Assembly: GCA_022791315.1 (NCBI GenBank)
Contig: JAAVYW010000053.1
Location: 1-63,881 of the forward strand
From: Oscillospiraceae bacterium
GTDB lineage: Bacteria; Bacillota; Clostridia; Oscillospirales; Ruminococcaceae
Direction: 5' to 3'
Length of the DNA: 63,881 nt
Shown here piece by piece: positions 1 through 8,266 of this stretch. The translations under genes were made by a program, and so were the position numbers. A model generated the notes under the pieces. The model did not search any database and was not told where the DNA came from. It saw only the letters and a list, made by a program, of their open reading frames with translations. The first letter of the stretch is position 1, and every line of letters starts with the position of its first letter.

Positions 1-272
1 AACCCTAGGAGACCGATGGGAGAGAAAAAAAGGATAGGACAAATTAGATAGGGGATCAAAACCACAACAGTCATGACTCCAGCTACAAAAACCTGAGTAA
101 GGCCTTGGTCATAGCGCCAGCGTTCAAGACGCTCTTCAAAAGTTTCCTCGACAACTTGGAGTTCTTTACCCCTTTTTCCTTTGGGATTAACGGCGCCACA
201 GTAGGGGCACTTAAAGGCATCGCTGGGGATAGACTCGCCGCAGGTGGAACAACATTTTGTCGATTCTCTCAT
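1..272 (-). CDS. Zinc-ribbon membrane protein (C-terminus outside window)
   Basis: Translated from the complement, this reads as a short N-terminal zinc ribbon with two CxxC-type knuckles (CSTCG near residue 8 and CPYCG near residue 23), a charged linker, then a hydrophobic stretch (about residues 60-90) that runs off the left edge. The start ATG at 272 is preceded by GAGAGGTG and a good sigma-A-like promoter. Such zinc-ribbon plus transmembrane proteins are common and mostly uncharacterised in Clostridia. It points away from the phage tail genes, so it is either a host gene at the element boundary or a small cargo gene inside the element. Function unknown. Confidence 0.75.
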   Translation of the reverse strand, partial: MRESTKCCSTCGESIPSDAFKCPYCGAVNPKGKRGKELQVVEETFEERLERWRYDQGLTQVFVAGVMTVVVLIPYLICPILFFSPIGLLG

Positions 273-298
273 TGGGGGACACCTCTCTTTACAGTTAT

Positions 299-328
299 AC
301 TATAACACTCATACTTGTTTGTTGTCAA
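299..328 (-). promoter_or_regulatory. Sigma-A-type promoter of the zinc-ribbon gene
   Basis: On the complement there is TTGACA (323-328), an 18-bp spacer and TATAGT (299-304), upstream of the ATG at 272. The -35 is perfect. Confidence 0.6.
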
Positions 329-348
329 TATTAGGAAATGAGTATGAG
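308..348. repeat. Inverted repeat flanking the -35 box
   Basis: CTCATACT at 308-315 and AGTATGAG at 341-348 form an 8-bp inverted repeat bracketing the -35 box of the zinc-ribbon promoter. It could be an operator for a regulator acting on this gene or on the tail cluster starting at 409. That role is inference; only the symmetry is seen. Confidence 0.35.
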
Positions 349-364
349 AACGTAATTACTACTT

Positions 365-397
365 AAGAAAGGAAGCCTTCGCTAAGCGAAAGCTATG
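365..397 (+). promoter_or_regulatory. Shine-Dalgarno / hairpin / ATG element before the tape measure gene
   Basis: AAGAAAGGA (365-373) is followed directly by a hairpin (374-394; 8 pairs, one C-A mismatch, loop TAA) and then immediately by ATG at 395. Opened out, the SD is about 20 nt from this ATG; folded, the hairpin brings them together. The ATG at 395 opens an 11-codon frame ending in TAATG, where the ATG at 430 is in frame with the tape measure gene. A near-copy of the arrangement lies at 51819-51852 before thrB. Confidence 0.55.
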
Positions 398-408
398 GTT
401 GCAAATAT

Positions 409-2388
409 ATGTCCAAGGACAACGGCATAATGAAGGCAGCAGAAATCCAGGAGCTGGAGGAGCGGCAAAAATCGCTGGTGAAGGGGCAAAGGGAGCTGCA
501 AACCAGCTTGGAGGGCACTACCAAGGCTCTGATAAAAAATCAAAAGGCCTATCAGGACTTGGCAGACGAGATTGACCGAGTGCTGACCAAGATAAACAAT
601 CTGAAAGGCGCGCAGGGGAAGATGCAAAACCGGGTTGTGGAGGAAGACAGCAGAGAAATTATTGGCAGCCAGCAAGAAAATGACAGCTTTTGGAAAACAC
701 CATGGAAGGTGGGACTGTTGAACATGGCGGGGAAGTCCGTAGCTAATTTGGGGGAGGCTTACCTGAATTCCTGGCTTGGCCCCACGACAGGCAACCAGAT
801 AAGTACAGTATTGGGCAGCGTTGTCTCCGGTGTAGTCATGGGAAGCGTTGGAGGACTGCCAGGCGCCGTAATCGGCGGCTTGGTTGGGGGAGTGGCGGGA
901 ATTGCCAACGCTGCCGTCCAGACCTTTACCAACCAAGATGAGGCATACAAGGCGGCGGCGCAGGAATTCTACAGCGACGCCATGGAGAAGCAGAAGCAGA
1001 GCCTACAAAACGGGACAGCCATTGCCGCCAGACGGGAAACGGATCAAATTTCCATTTCTCGTCTGCTGAGAGAAGATGCTGATGTGCAGGGCTATATGGA
1101 AAGCATCCAGCAGGAGGCCAATGCTACGCCGTTTCAGTATGAGGAACTGGTATCGCTCTCTAAAACACTGGCTCCGGGATTTGGGGACGACACAGACCGG
1201 ATGCTGAAAATGCTGCAAGTAATTGGCGACGCCGGGTTTGCCGTAGAGATGGATGAGAACGGGCGAAAGGCGATTGCCACTGCGTTGAACCAGATGGAGG
1301 TCACGGACAAGGCGACGCTGGAATCGCTGAAGCAGATACAGGGGCAGGGGATTGACGCCTATGGGGCGCTGGCGGCCTCCCTGCGGGATGAACAGGGGAA
1401 CGAGCTCTCAGTGGAAGAAGCATTGGAGCTGGTATCGAAAGGGGAAATCTCCGGCGAGGATGCAGTGGAGGCACTGATCCGGTACCTTACCGACCCGGAC
1501 AAAGGATATGCGGGAGCGATGGAGGAGCAGAGCCGGACGTATGCGGGTCTCACCTCCACTGTGGAGGGGCTGTGGAACAATATCGACGCCGCCATGGGCG
1601 CCGGGTATACCGAAAAGCGCAAGGAAGGGCTCACTGCCGAGGTGGACTGGCTGGGTGAAAACAGCGAGGGTATGGAGAAGATATACAGTCAGATTGGGCA
1701 GTATCAGGCAGAGCTGGAGAATGAAAAGCAAAGGCTGTATCTGGAGGCGATGGAGACCGCCGCCGCCGAAGCGGAGGCCCAGGAGCTCACCGGGGCGGCG
1801 GCGGGGGAAGCGCTGGCTAAGGCAGAGATGGAGGCCAGGGCAAAATACCTCACCTCGGATGGGTACAGGGAATTTGAGGACAGCCAGCTGCGGATTGTGC
1901 GCACAGCCCAGGAATCGGCTCTGATTGGGGATGCCTGGCAGTCCCTGGGCTACCGGATGGGGCTGGAATTTGAGAAGGGCATGAACAGCGTGATTGGCTG
2001 GGGCTTACAGAGCTTTGCGGATCGGACCCACCGGGAGGCCCGCAGGGAGGTCTATGGGGAAGAAAATTTCCTACCGGGAGACCCCTATGCACCGGGGTTT
2101 GGCGCTCCTCAAGCGGTGGGGATTGCAAACCAGGCGGTGCACTTAATTGAGGAGGAAACCGCCTTGCCCAACGCCTGGGGACTGGACAGGGTGCCCTATG
2201 ACGGATACCGGGCGATCCTCCATGAGGGGGAGCAGGTGTTGACAGCCCGAGAGGCCAGGAAAGGGAGGAATGTGGCGGTGAACTTTGCCGGGGCGAATTT
2301 CTCGGTGCGGGAAGAAGCAGACATTGACCGGATTGCCCAGGAAATTGTGGCGCAGATTTCGCGGGCGGCAATGCTGGCCGGGGTATAA
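409..2388 (+). CDS. Phage tail tape measure protein
   Basis: 659 aa. Residues about 10-70 are a charged coiled coil. Residues about 135-175 are glycine-rich and hydrophobic (repeated G-x-x-G with VVSGVVMG), typical of the membrane-inserting or pore segment of tape measure proteins. The C-terminus has the GYRAILHEGEQVLTAREA pattern that ends many Firmicutes tape measure proteins. The tape measure sets tail tube length and is ejected during injection. It heads a run in PBSX order (XkdO, P, Q, R, S, T, U). The ATG at 409 lacks a good SD; the in-frame ATG at 430 overlaps the stop of an upstream 11-codon frame and may be the true start. It is short for a tape measure, implying a short tail or a trimmed gene. 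Confidence 0.85.
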   Translation: MSKDNGIMKAAEIQELEERQKSLVKGQRELQTSLEGTTKALIKNQKAYQDLADEIDRVLTKINNLKGAQGKMQNRVVEEDSREIIGSQQENDSFWKTPWKVGLLNMAGKSVANLGEAYLNSWLGPTTGNQISTVLGSVVSGVVMGSVGGLPGAVIGGLVGGVAGIANAAVQTFTNQDEAYKAAAQEFYSDAMEKQKQSLQNGTAIAARRETDQISISRLLREDADVQGYMESIQQEANATPFQYEELVSLSKTLAPGFGDDTDRMLKMLQVIGDAGFAVEMDENGRKAIATALNQMEVTDKATLESLKQIQGQGIDAYGALAASLRDEQGNELSVEEALELVSKGEISGEDAVEALIRYLTDPDKGYAGAMEEQSRTYAGLTSTVEGLWNNIDAAMGAGYTEKRKEGLTAEVDWLGENSEGMEKIYSQIGQYQAELENEKQRLYLEAMETAAAEAEAQELTGAAAGEALAKAEMEARAKYLTSDGYREFEDSQLRIVRTAQESALIGDAWQSLGYRMGLEFEKGMNSVIGWGLQSFADRTHREARREVYGEENFLPGDPYAPGFGAPQAVGIANQAVHLIEEETALPNAWGLDRVPYDGYRAILHEGEQVLTAREARKGRNVAVNFAGANFSVREEADIDRIAQEIVAQISRAAMLAGV

Positions 2389-2399
2389 GGGGGAAAGGC

Positions 2400-3035
2400 A
2401 TGAAGCGGGAAATTACCTTAAGGGAACCGAAAACCGGGAAAGCTCTGACGCTGCCGGTGACGCCGGAGAGCTACCAGGTCTCCACAGAGATGCACCTGGA
2501 GACTGTGAACATCCACGGGGCGGGAGACGCGGTGTTTGCGGGGAACGGGGGGCTGGGCTCCTTTTCGATTGCGGCGCTGCTGCCCGCCAGACGGTATGAG
2601 TTTTCCAGGTCGGGGACGCCGGAACCGTACATCGAACAGCTGAAAAAGTGGTGCCGGGAAAAGGCGAAGCTGCGGTATATCGTGCAGGGGACGAAAGTCA
2701 ATCTGCCGGTGATGCTGGAAAAGGTGGCGTATGGGGAGCAGGACGGGAGCAACGATGTGTATGCCGAGCTTTCCCTGCGGGAATACCGGCCCTTAAAGGC
2801 TGTGCAGGTGGAAAAGGCCACCCAGAACAAGAAGCGGGACAGCGAGCCGGAAAAGGCGCCGGGGGAGAGCCTTTACACGGCTGTTTACGGGGACACGCTG
2901 TGCAGCATTTGCCGGAGGTTTTACGGCAGCGATTCCCCGGACACCTACAACCGGCTGGCGGCCTACAACGGCAAGGCCAACCCGAATCTGCTGATGACGG
3001 GGGAAGTGCTGAAAATCCCCCAGCCGCTGCCGTAA
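2400..3035 (+). CDS. LysM-domain phage tail protein, XkdP-like
   Basis: 211 aa, with SD GGGGGAAAGG directly before the ATG. Residues 1-145 are a tail/baseplate domain; residues about 157-208 form a LysM module (YTAVYGDTLCSICRRFYG, then an NPNLLMTGEVLKIP ending) expected to bind peptidoglycan or sit at the tail hub. In PBSX and related contractile tails the XkdP family follows the tape measure and precedes XkdQ, as here. Twelve bases separate it from the tape measure, so they are co-transcribed. Confidence 0.85.
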   Translation: MKREITLREPKTGKALTLPVTPESYQVSTEMHLETVNIHGAGDAVFAGNGGLGSFSIAALLPARRYEFSRSGTPEPYIEQLKKWCREKAKLRYIVQGTKVNLPVMLEKVAYGEQDGSNDVYAELSLREYRPLKAVQVEKATQNKKRDSEPEKAPGESLYTAVYGDTLCSICRRFYGSDSPDTYNRLAAYNGKANPNLLMTGEVLKIPQPLP

Positions 3036-3046
3036 GGAGGGATTTT

Positions 3047-4102
3047 GTGAAGCTGTTACTCACTACCGCCGCTGGAACGGCGGACATCACCGAGCTGGTG
3101 GGGACGGTGACTTGGGCTGGGGCAAAGGGGCAGTGCTCCCGGACGCTGGACTTTGAGCTGCTGTATGCGCAAAATGACCCGGACATCCCGAAAACGGACT
3201 GCCCGCTGGGGGCAAACGTGCAGCTGGTGAACGGGGGAGAGGTGCTGTTCGACGGGTTTGTGGGGACGCGTACCCGGAACACAGACAGGAGCACGATTGC
3301 AGTGGGCTGCTTTGACCGGGGGCTGTATCTCAAACGGAACCACAGGGCGTACAAATTCGTGGGGGCGAGCCCGGAGCAGATTGTGCGGCAGCTGGCGGGG
3401 GATTTTGGGCTTGCGGTGGGGGCGCTGCCAAAGACCGGCGCTGTTACGATAACACGGAATTTTTTGCAGCCGGGGATTTCCCTCTATGACATCCTCGCCA
3501 CGGCCTACACGATGGCCTGGAAACAGACGGGAATCCCGTACCACATTGGGTTTGAGGGGGAGAAGCTGTGTGTGCGGGCGATTGTGAAGGGGGAGAAGAG
3601 CTTGATTTTGCAGGGGGGCTCCAACCTCATCGCCGCCTCCATGACCGACAGCGTCGAAAAGATGGTGAACACGGTGGCAATTTTGGATGAGGCGGGGAAC
3701 CAGGTGCGGCTGTTGCAGGACCCGGAGGCAGTGGGGCTCTACGGGATGTTCCGCAGCCAGGTACAGCAGGGCGGCGGGGACAACAAGCTCCAGGAAGCGG
3801 GGCGGATGCTGGAGGAAAACGGGGTGAGCCAGCGGGTGACAGTGGACGCCCTGGGGAATCCCGGCAGCATCACCGGGGGGACGGTGGTGGTGAGAGAGCC
3901 CTACACCGGCCTCTACGGCCTCTTTGCCATTGAGGGGGACACCCACCAGTGGAAGCGGGGGCTCTACTACAACAAGCTGACGCTGGCTTTCCGCGCTGTG
4001 ATGGACGAAAAAGAGGCGGGGGAGCTGCCCAACGCCGGGGGAACCGTCACCGCCGACTGGAACGAGACAGCCAAGGCCTGGAGATGGGTATGGGAGGGAT
4101 GA
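3047..4102 (+). CDS. Baseplate hub protein, XkdQ-like (gpD family)
   Basis: 351 aa. I chose GTG 3047 because AAGGAGG lies at 3034-3040, overlapping the stop of the previous gene; an open frame extends upstream but overlaps the LysM gene. XkdQ proteins are the PBSX counterpart of T4 gp27 / P2 gpD, forming the hub ring under the spike. The sequence starts KLLLTTAAGTADIT and carries a central beta-rich part (GVGTRTRNTDRSTIAVGC-like) and a C-terminal TAKAWRW tail usual for the family. Position between XkdP and XkdR supports the call. Confidence 0.8.
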   Translation: MKLLLTTAAGTADITELVGTVTWAGAKGQCSRTLDFELLYAQNDPDIPKTDCPLGANVQLVNGGEVLFDGFVGTRTRNTDRSTIAVGCFDRGLYLKRNHRAYKFVGASPEQIVRQLAGDFGLAVGALPKTGAVTITRNFLQPGISLYDILATAYTMAWKQTGIPYHIGFEGEKLCVRAIVKGEKSLILQGGSNLIAASMTDSVEKMVNTVAILDEAGNQVRLLQDPEAVGLYGMFRSQVQQGGGDNKLQEAGRMLEENGVSQRVTVDALGNPGSITGGTVVVREPYTGLYGLFAIEGDTHQWKRGLYYNKLTLAFRAVMDEKEAGELPNAGGTVTADWNETAKAWRWVWEG

Positions 4103-4105
4103 GAA

Positions 4106-4477
4106 ATGCAGGAAAATCCATACGGCGCGATGCTGAGAGAAATCAAGTTTTTTTTGAACCAGGGGGAAACTCAGGTGTTTACCTTTGGGACGGTACTTTC
4201 TTCTGCACCGCTGCGGGTGGAGGTGGCAGGGCAGGCCCTCTCGGGAAACGACCTGATGGTGAATCCACAGCTTTTGGAGTATGAAGTGAAAAAGATAGAG
4301 CTGGGGGAGCTGAAGGGCGCTCTGGTGGGGGAGCCCCCGGTTTCGGTGGTAGACGGGCAGCTGAAGGGCAAGGCAAAGCTGGGGACGGTGCTGGAGACTG
4401 GGGATTTGGTGTTCCTCTTCTGCCTGCCGGAGGGGCGGTATTTTGTGATGAGCAAGGTGATGAAGGCCCCAAAATGA
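4106..4477 (+). CDS. DUF2577 tail protein, XkdR-like
   Basis: 123 aa; starts four bases after the hub gene stop. DUF2577 (XkdR) proteins are small beta-rich baseplate proteins found between XkdQ and XkdS in contractile tails. The sequence has the family traits of an N-terminal helix (NPYGAMLREIKFF) followed by alternating beta segments and a GDLVFLFCLPEGRYFVMSK finish. Assigned by order and overall character; no catalytic motif is expected. Confidence 0.75.
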   Translation: MQENPYGAMLREIKFFLNQGETQVFTFGTVLSSAPLRVEVAGQALSGNDLMVNPQLLEYEVKKIELGELKGALVGEPPVSVVDGQLKGKAKLGTVLETGDLVFLFCLPEGRYFVMSKVMKAPK

Positions 4478-4507
4478 ATTTTGGGGCCCGGCATTTTCCA
4501 GACTTTG

Positions 4508-4573
4508 CTGCCGGAGGGGCAGCAATTTTGCTTCGCAAAACCGTCCGGAAAATGAGAGAGGAAGGTTACTATG
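4508..4573 (+). repeat. Dispersed intergenic element, copy 1 (two hairpins plus SD)
   Basis: GCTGCC-ggagg-GGCAGC is followed by TTTTGC-TTC-GCAAAA and then GAGAGAGGAAGG and the ATG at 4571. The same layout, with paired changes, occurs at 51768-51852. It supplies the ribosome binding site of the XkdS-like gene. Confidence 0.6.
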
Positions 4574-4993
4574 ACGCAGTTATTCCCCATGGTGCAGGCC
4601 CCGGAGGAGAGGGCGGCGGAGAATATCCTGCCGCTGTACCGGGAATGCGCCTATGATTTCGCCACCGGGCGGCCCATCCTGGAATTGGGCTCCCCGAAAA
4701 TTGTGACGGGGAAAGAGGCTATCAAGGTGTGGGCCTGGAAGGCCTGCAAGACGGCCAGGGCCAAGTTTGAGATTTACGGCTGGGATTTTGGCGGGGAATT
4801 TGAGGAGCTGATTGGCAGAGCCTATACCGAGGACATCAAGCAGTCGGAGGCCAGGCGGTATGTGCGGGAGTGCCTGCTGGTAAACCCGTATATCACCGGG
4901 GTGGAGGACATTGAGGTGGGGTTTGACCGGGGGACGCTGACGATTTCGGCCCGGCTGGAAACGGTGTATGGGGAGGAGACAATCTATGTTTGA
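4571..4993 (+). CDS. DUF2634 baseplate wedge protein, XkdS-like
   Basis: 140 aa. DUF2634 (XkdS) is the PBSX equivalent of the T4 gp25 / P2 gpW sheath-initiator wedge protein. The central part (PILELGSPKIVTGKEAIKVW) and the KFEIYGWDFGGEFEELIG segment are family hallmarks. SD GAGGAAGG is 7 bases from the ATG and is supplied by the dispersed element just upstream. The 3' end overlaps the next gene by 8 bases, so the two are coupled. Confidence 0.85.
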   Translation: MTQLFPMVQAPEERAAENILPLYRECAYDFATGRPILELGSPKIVTGKEAIKVWAWKACKTARAKFEIYGWDFGGEFEELIGRAYTEDIKQSEARRYVRECLLVNPYITGVEDIEVGFDRGTLTISARLETVYGEETIYV

Positions 4994-6038
4994 GGACAGG
5001 ACGCCGGAAAACATCAAGGCGGAAATCATTGCCAGGCTATCCCCGGCCATTGACACCAGGGAGGGCAGTTTTTTCCATGACCTCATTGGGCCGGTATCGG
5101 TGGAGCTGTACAAGATGTACCGGGCATTCCTGGAAATGGAGCCTATGATTTACGTGGACGAGACCTCGGGGCCATACATCGACAAGAGGGCGGAGGCCTA
5201 CGGGATCACCCGCAAGGAGGGAGTGGCGGCTCTTGGGGTGCTCACCTTCTACGGACAGGAGGGGACGCCGGTGCCCAAGGGGACAGTAGCCGTGACCCGC
5301 GGCGGGGCGGAATACGAGACCTTGGAGGAGACGGCCATCCGGGAGGGGATGGCCCAGGTGGATGCGGCGGCCCGGAAGCCGGGGCGGGTGTTCAACCGGG
5401 AGGGCGGGGAAGCGCTGGAGCTGCTGGGGGGCCTGCCCGGTATCGAACGGGTGGAGGCCGGGCCCTTTCTGGGCGGGGCAGACCCGGAGACGGACGGGGA
5501 GCTGGTGCAGAGGCTCTATGCCTACTGGCGCAAGCCCTCCACCAGCGGGAACGTGTATGACTACGAGCGCTGGGCGCTGCGGGCGGAGGGGGTGGGGGCT
5601 GTGAAGGTCTTCCCTCTGGCAAACGGGCCGGGGACGGTCACTGTGGTGATTGCCGGGCCGAAAAAGCTGCCGGTGGACGCCGAGACAGTGGATAGGTGCC
5701 GGGAATACATCGAGGAGGAGCGGCCCATCGGGGCGGCGGTGACGGTGAAGAGCGCGGCGGAGCTGCGGGTACAGGTATCGGCGCGGGTGGCGCTGACCGG
5801 GGAGAGGACGCTGGGAGAGGTGAAGGAGGATTTTGCCGCGGCGGTAGAGGAATATCTGCGGAATATCGCCTTTGTGCGGCATTCGCTGCTGTATCACCGG
5901 ATTGTCTATCTACTGATGGGCCTGGAGGGGGTTGCGGATTTCGCGGAGCTGGCGGTGAACGGGCAGACGGAAAACATTGCGCTGGCGGAGGAATGCGTGC
6001 CGGTGCTGGAGGGGGTGGAACTGGTTGCGCTTGTTTGA
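4986..6038 (+). CDS. Baseplate J-like protein, XkdT
   Basis: 350 aa. Start ATG 4986 was chosen over 4968 because GGGAGGAGA lies at 4970-4979 with proper spacing. The N-terminus (FEDRTPENIKAEIIARL) and the segment YVDETSGPYIDKRAEAYG, then RKEGVAALGVLTFYG, are typical Baseplate_J features; residues about 165-260 hold the GGADPETDGELVQRLYAYWR domain. The protein forms the inner wedge of contractile-tail baseplates. It overlaps both the XkdS-like gene upstream and the XkdU-like gene downstream. Confidence 0.9.
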   Translation: MFEDRTPENIKAEIIARLSPAIDTREGSFFHDLIGPVSVELYKMYRAFLEMEPMIYVDETSGPYIDKRAEAYGITRKEGVAALGVLTFYGQEGTPVPKGTVAVTRGGAEYETLEETAIREGMAQVDAAARKPGRVFNREGGEALELLGGLPGIERVEAGPFLGGADPETDGELVQRLYAYWRKPSTSGNVYDYERWALRAEGVGAVKVFPLANGPGTVTVVIAGPKKLPVDAETVDRCREYIEEERPIGAAVTVKSAAELRVQVSARVALTGERTLGEVKEDFAAAVEEYLRNIAFVRHSLLYHRIVYLLMGLEGVADFAELAVNGQTENIALAEECVPVLEGVELVALV

Positions 6039-6660
6039 GATGCTGCCGGGATACTATGCGCCGGGGTATGAGATGCAGGAATGGCAGGACGCGCTGGACG
6101 GGCAGATAAAGGCCCTGTGGGCGGCCCGCCGGGAGGCGGTGGCCCAGCTCTTTATCCAGACGGCGGACAGCGCCCTGGGCCGGTGGGAGGAGGCCTTTGG
6201 GATTCCCACCGATGTGGGGAAAGACATGGACTACCGCCGCAGGCGGGTGATGGCGAAGATGCGGGGCGTGGGGACCACCACGGTGGAGCATGTCCGAAAT
6301 ACTGCCCAGAGCTTTGCAGACGGGGAAGTGGAGGTGTGGGAATACCCGGCGGAATACCGCTTTGCCATCGACTTCCTCATTGACCCGGCGGATTTCGGAA
6401 AGATGGAGGATTTCCAGGCTGCCATTGAGGAGATGAAGCCCGCCCACTTGGGATATGTGCTGCGGGTGCAGACCTCCACGGAAATGCCCAGAAACCGGCT
6501 GGGAGTGAGGAGCGGCCTGGGGTATGCGGTGACAACAAACCGGCTGCCGGTGTTGGAGCGGCATATCTCCTATGCGGCCTCCTTGGCTTCCGGGAGCATG
6601 GTACACAGCATAATGGAGACGCCCATCGGGGCGATGACGGGAAGGGGGAATGAGAGATGA
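6025..6660 (+). CDS. DUF2313 tail protein, XkdU-like (gpI-like)
   Basis: About 211 aa. The start is uncertain: TTG 6025 follows GGAGGGGGTGG at 6008-6018; TTG 6031 and ATG 6040 are alternatives. DUF2313 (YmfQ/XkdU) proteins begin with an LPGYY motif, seen here as EMLPGYYAPGYEMQ, and carry the GRWEEAFGIPTD and RRRRVMAKMRGVGTTT segments. This is the wedge protein joining baseplate J to the tail fibres. It ends in a 4-base overlap with the first fibre gene. Confidence 0.8.
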   Translation: MRLFEMLPGYYAPGYEMQEWQDALDGQIKALWAARREAVAQLFIQTADSALGRWEEAFGIPTDVGKDMDYRRRRVMAKMRGVGTTTVEHVRNTAQSFADGEVEVWEYPAEYRFAIDFLIDPADFGKMEDFQAAIEEMKPAHLGYVLRVQTSTEMPRNRLGVRSGLGYAVTTNRLPVLERHISYAASLASGSMVHSIMETPIGAMTGRGNER

Positions 6661-7640
6661 GCTATTACGGCGGGACAATTACCGTGGCGGGGAGGAACCT
6701 TATCACCGGACTGATTGCAGGGGAGACCATTACCCTCACCCGCGTGGTGGTGGGGGCCGGGGCCATGCCGGAGGGGGTAGAGCCCATCGACATGACAGGG
6801 CTGGTGCAGCCCATAGCCGAGGCCTCCACCAGCGTGCCGGAGGTGGACGGCGGGGTGGTGTATCTTACAGTGGAATACCGCAACGACATGAACGGCGGGC
6901 TGGAGGAAGGTTTCTGGCTGCGGGAGTTTGGTATCTTTGCCAAAACCGACCAGAGCGAGGAAATCCTGCTGTACTACGCCACCCTGGGGGACAGCCCCCA
7001 GCCGGTGAACGCCTACCGGGACAACCGCATTGACATCCGGCGGTATCCGGTGAGTATCCAGCTGGAGCTGGGGGCGGGCGTGGAGGTGGACTACCGGCCT
7101 GGGAGCTTTGTGACCTCGGAGGAGGCCCACCAGATGGTGTGGGGGATGGTGCAGAAAGCGGCGGAGGAGATGAGCCGGGCGCTCATCCTGGACATCATCC
7201 TGCCTGCGGCGGACTGGCAGCAGGAGGGGGAGGGGTACCGGCTGGACTATGCGCTGGCAGAGGCGGCAGAGAACCAATACCCCAGCATGGCCTTTCACCG
7301 GGAGGCGTTGGAGACGGCTAAAAAAGCAGAGGTGTGCCCTACCATGCAGAGCCTGGCCGGGAAGCTGCGGTTCTGGGCCAAGTACCGCCCGGAGGAGGAT
7401 ATGGCGGCTACGGTGAGCCTGGTGTCCCGCAGCGGGGAGCTCCAGGGCGGCGGGGGAGCCGGGGGGCACTATGTGCTGCCCATCGCCTCGGCCAAGCGGC
7501 TGGGTGGGGTGAGAATTGGGGAGAATGTGCAGATTGCCCAGGACGGCACCATTTCCGTGGACAGGGCAAGCCTGCCTGATGTTGCCACCGATGAAGAGGT
7601 GGCGGCGATGCTGGAGGAAGTGTTTGACACAACGGATTGA
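6657..7640 (+). CDS. Tail fibre protein with collar-type N-terminus
   Basis: 327 aa. The N-terminus (SYYGGTITVAGRNLITG, then LTRVVVGAGAMPEGV) is the attachment domain of phage tail-collar fibres (P2 gpH / XkdV type) that dock on the gpI-like protein, encoded just upstream with an ATGA-type overlap. Residues about 180-265 hold a beta module starting ILPAADW. Residues about 268-310 carry the HYVLPIASAKRLGGVRIG segment with GENVQIAQDGTISVD, common in Clostridial fibres. The last residues carry an EEVAAMLEEVF tag also seen at the end of the next gene product. Confidence 0.8.
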   Translation: MSYYGGTITVAGRNLITGLIAGETITLTRVVVGAGAMPEGVEPIDMTGLVQPIAEASTSVPEVDGGVVYLTVEYRNDMNGGLEEGFWLREFGIFAKTDQSEEILLYYATLGDSPQPVNAYRDNRIDIRRYPVSIQLELGAGVEVDYRPGSFVTSEEAHQMVWGMVQKAAEEMSRALILDIILPAADWQQEGEGYRLDYALAEAAENQYPSMAFHREALETAKKAEVCPTMQSLAGKLRFWAKYRPEEDMAATVSLVSRSGELQGGGGAGGHYVLPIASAKRLGGVRIGENVQIAQDGTISVDRASLPDVATDEEVAAMLEEVFDTTD

Positions 7641-7687
7641 CCGGGCTTTTGGCCTGTTCATCAAATACATTTTAGGAGGAAAACAAG

Positions 7688-8266
7688 ATGAAACTGACAG
7701 GACTGGAATCGTTAAAGGCGCTGGCGCAGAGGGTGAACACCGACTATGCCAAGAAATCCAGCGTGACGGCGCTGGAGGAGCGTGTGGGGCAGGTGGAGAC
7801 CAGCGCGCCCAAGAAGGTCTCTGACCTCACCAACGACAGCAAGTACCAGACCGAGGGGGAGGTAGCGGCGGCCATCAACGCCAAGGTGGCAAGCACCTAC
7901 CGGGCCGGGGGAAGCGTGGCCTTTGCGGCGCTGCCGGAGCTCACCGAGGCCAACCGGGGATTGGTGGTGAACGTCACCGACAAGTTTACCACCACTGCCG
8001 ATTTTGTGGAGGGCGAGGGGGCAAAGCACCCTGCTGGAACCAATGTGGCCGTTGTCCAGACAGGAGAGGCCTACCAGTATGACGTGCTGGCTGGGTTTGT
8101 GGACTTGAGCGGGTACATGGAGAAGGAGGAGGGCAAGGCCCTGAGCTCCAATGACTACACGGACGAGGAGAAGGCGAAGCTGGCAGGGCTGGAAATTGCC
8201 TCTGACGCCGAGGTGGCGGCCATGCTGGAAGAGGTGTTTGGAGCGGCATCAGAAGGGACGGAATAG
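7688..8266 (+). CDS. Phage tail fibre-associated protein
   Basis: 192 aa, with SD AGGAGG ahead of the ATG. An N-terminal helical region (KLTGLESLKALAQRVNTDYA) is followed by a beta region (about 70-140) and a C-terminal EVAAMLEEVF tag nearly the same as that of the preceding fibre. Clostridial prophages often carry such proteins in the fibre block. Likely an accessory fibre, tip or host-recognition part; exact role unknown. Confidence 0.65.
   Translation: MKLTGLESLKALAQRVNTDYAKKSSVTALEERVGQVETSAPKKVSDLTNDSKYQTEGEVAAAINAKVASTYRAGGSVAFAALPELTEANRGLVVNVTDKFTTTADFVEGEGAKHPAGTNVAVVQTGEAYQYDVLAGFVDLSGYMEKEEGKALSSNDYTDEEKAKLAGLEIASDAEVAAMLEEVFGAASEGTE

Noticed and set aside
2648-3046. Upstream extension of the XkdQ-like frame
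   Set aside because: Overlaps the LysM gene completely and lacks an SD; GTG 3047 has a perfect AAGGAGG.
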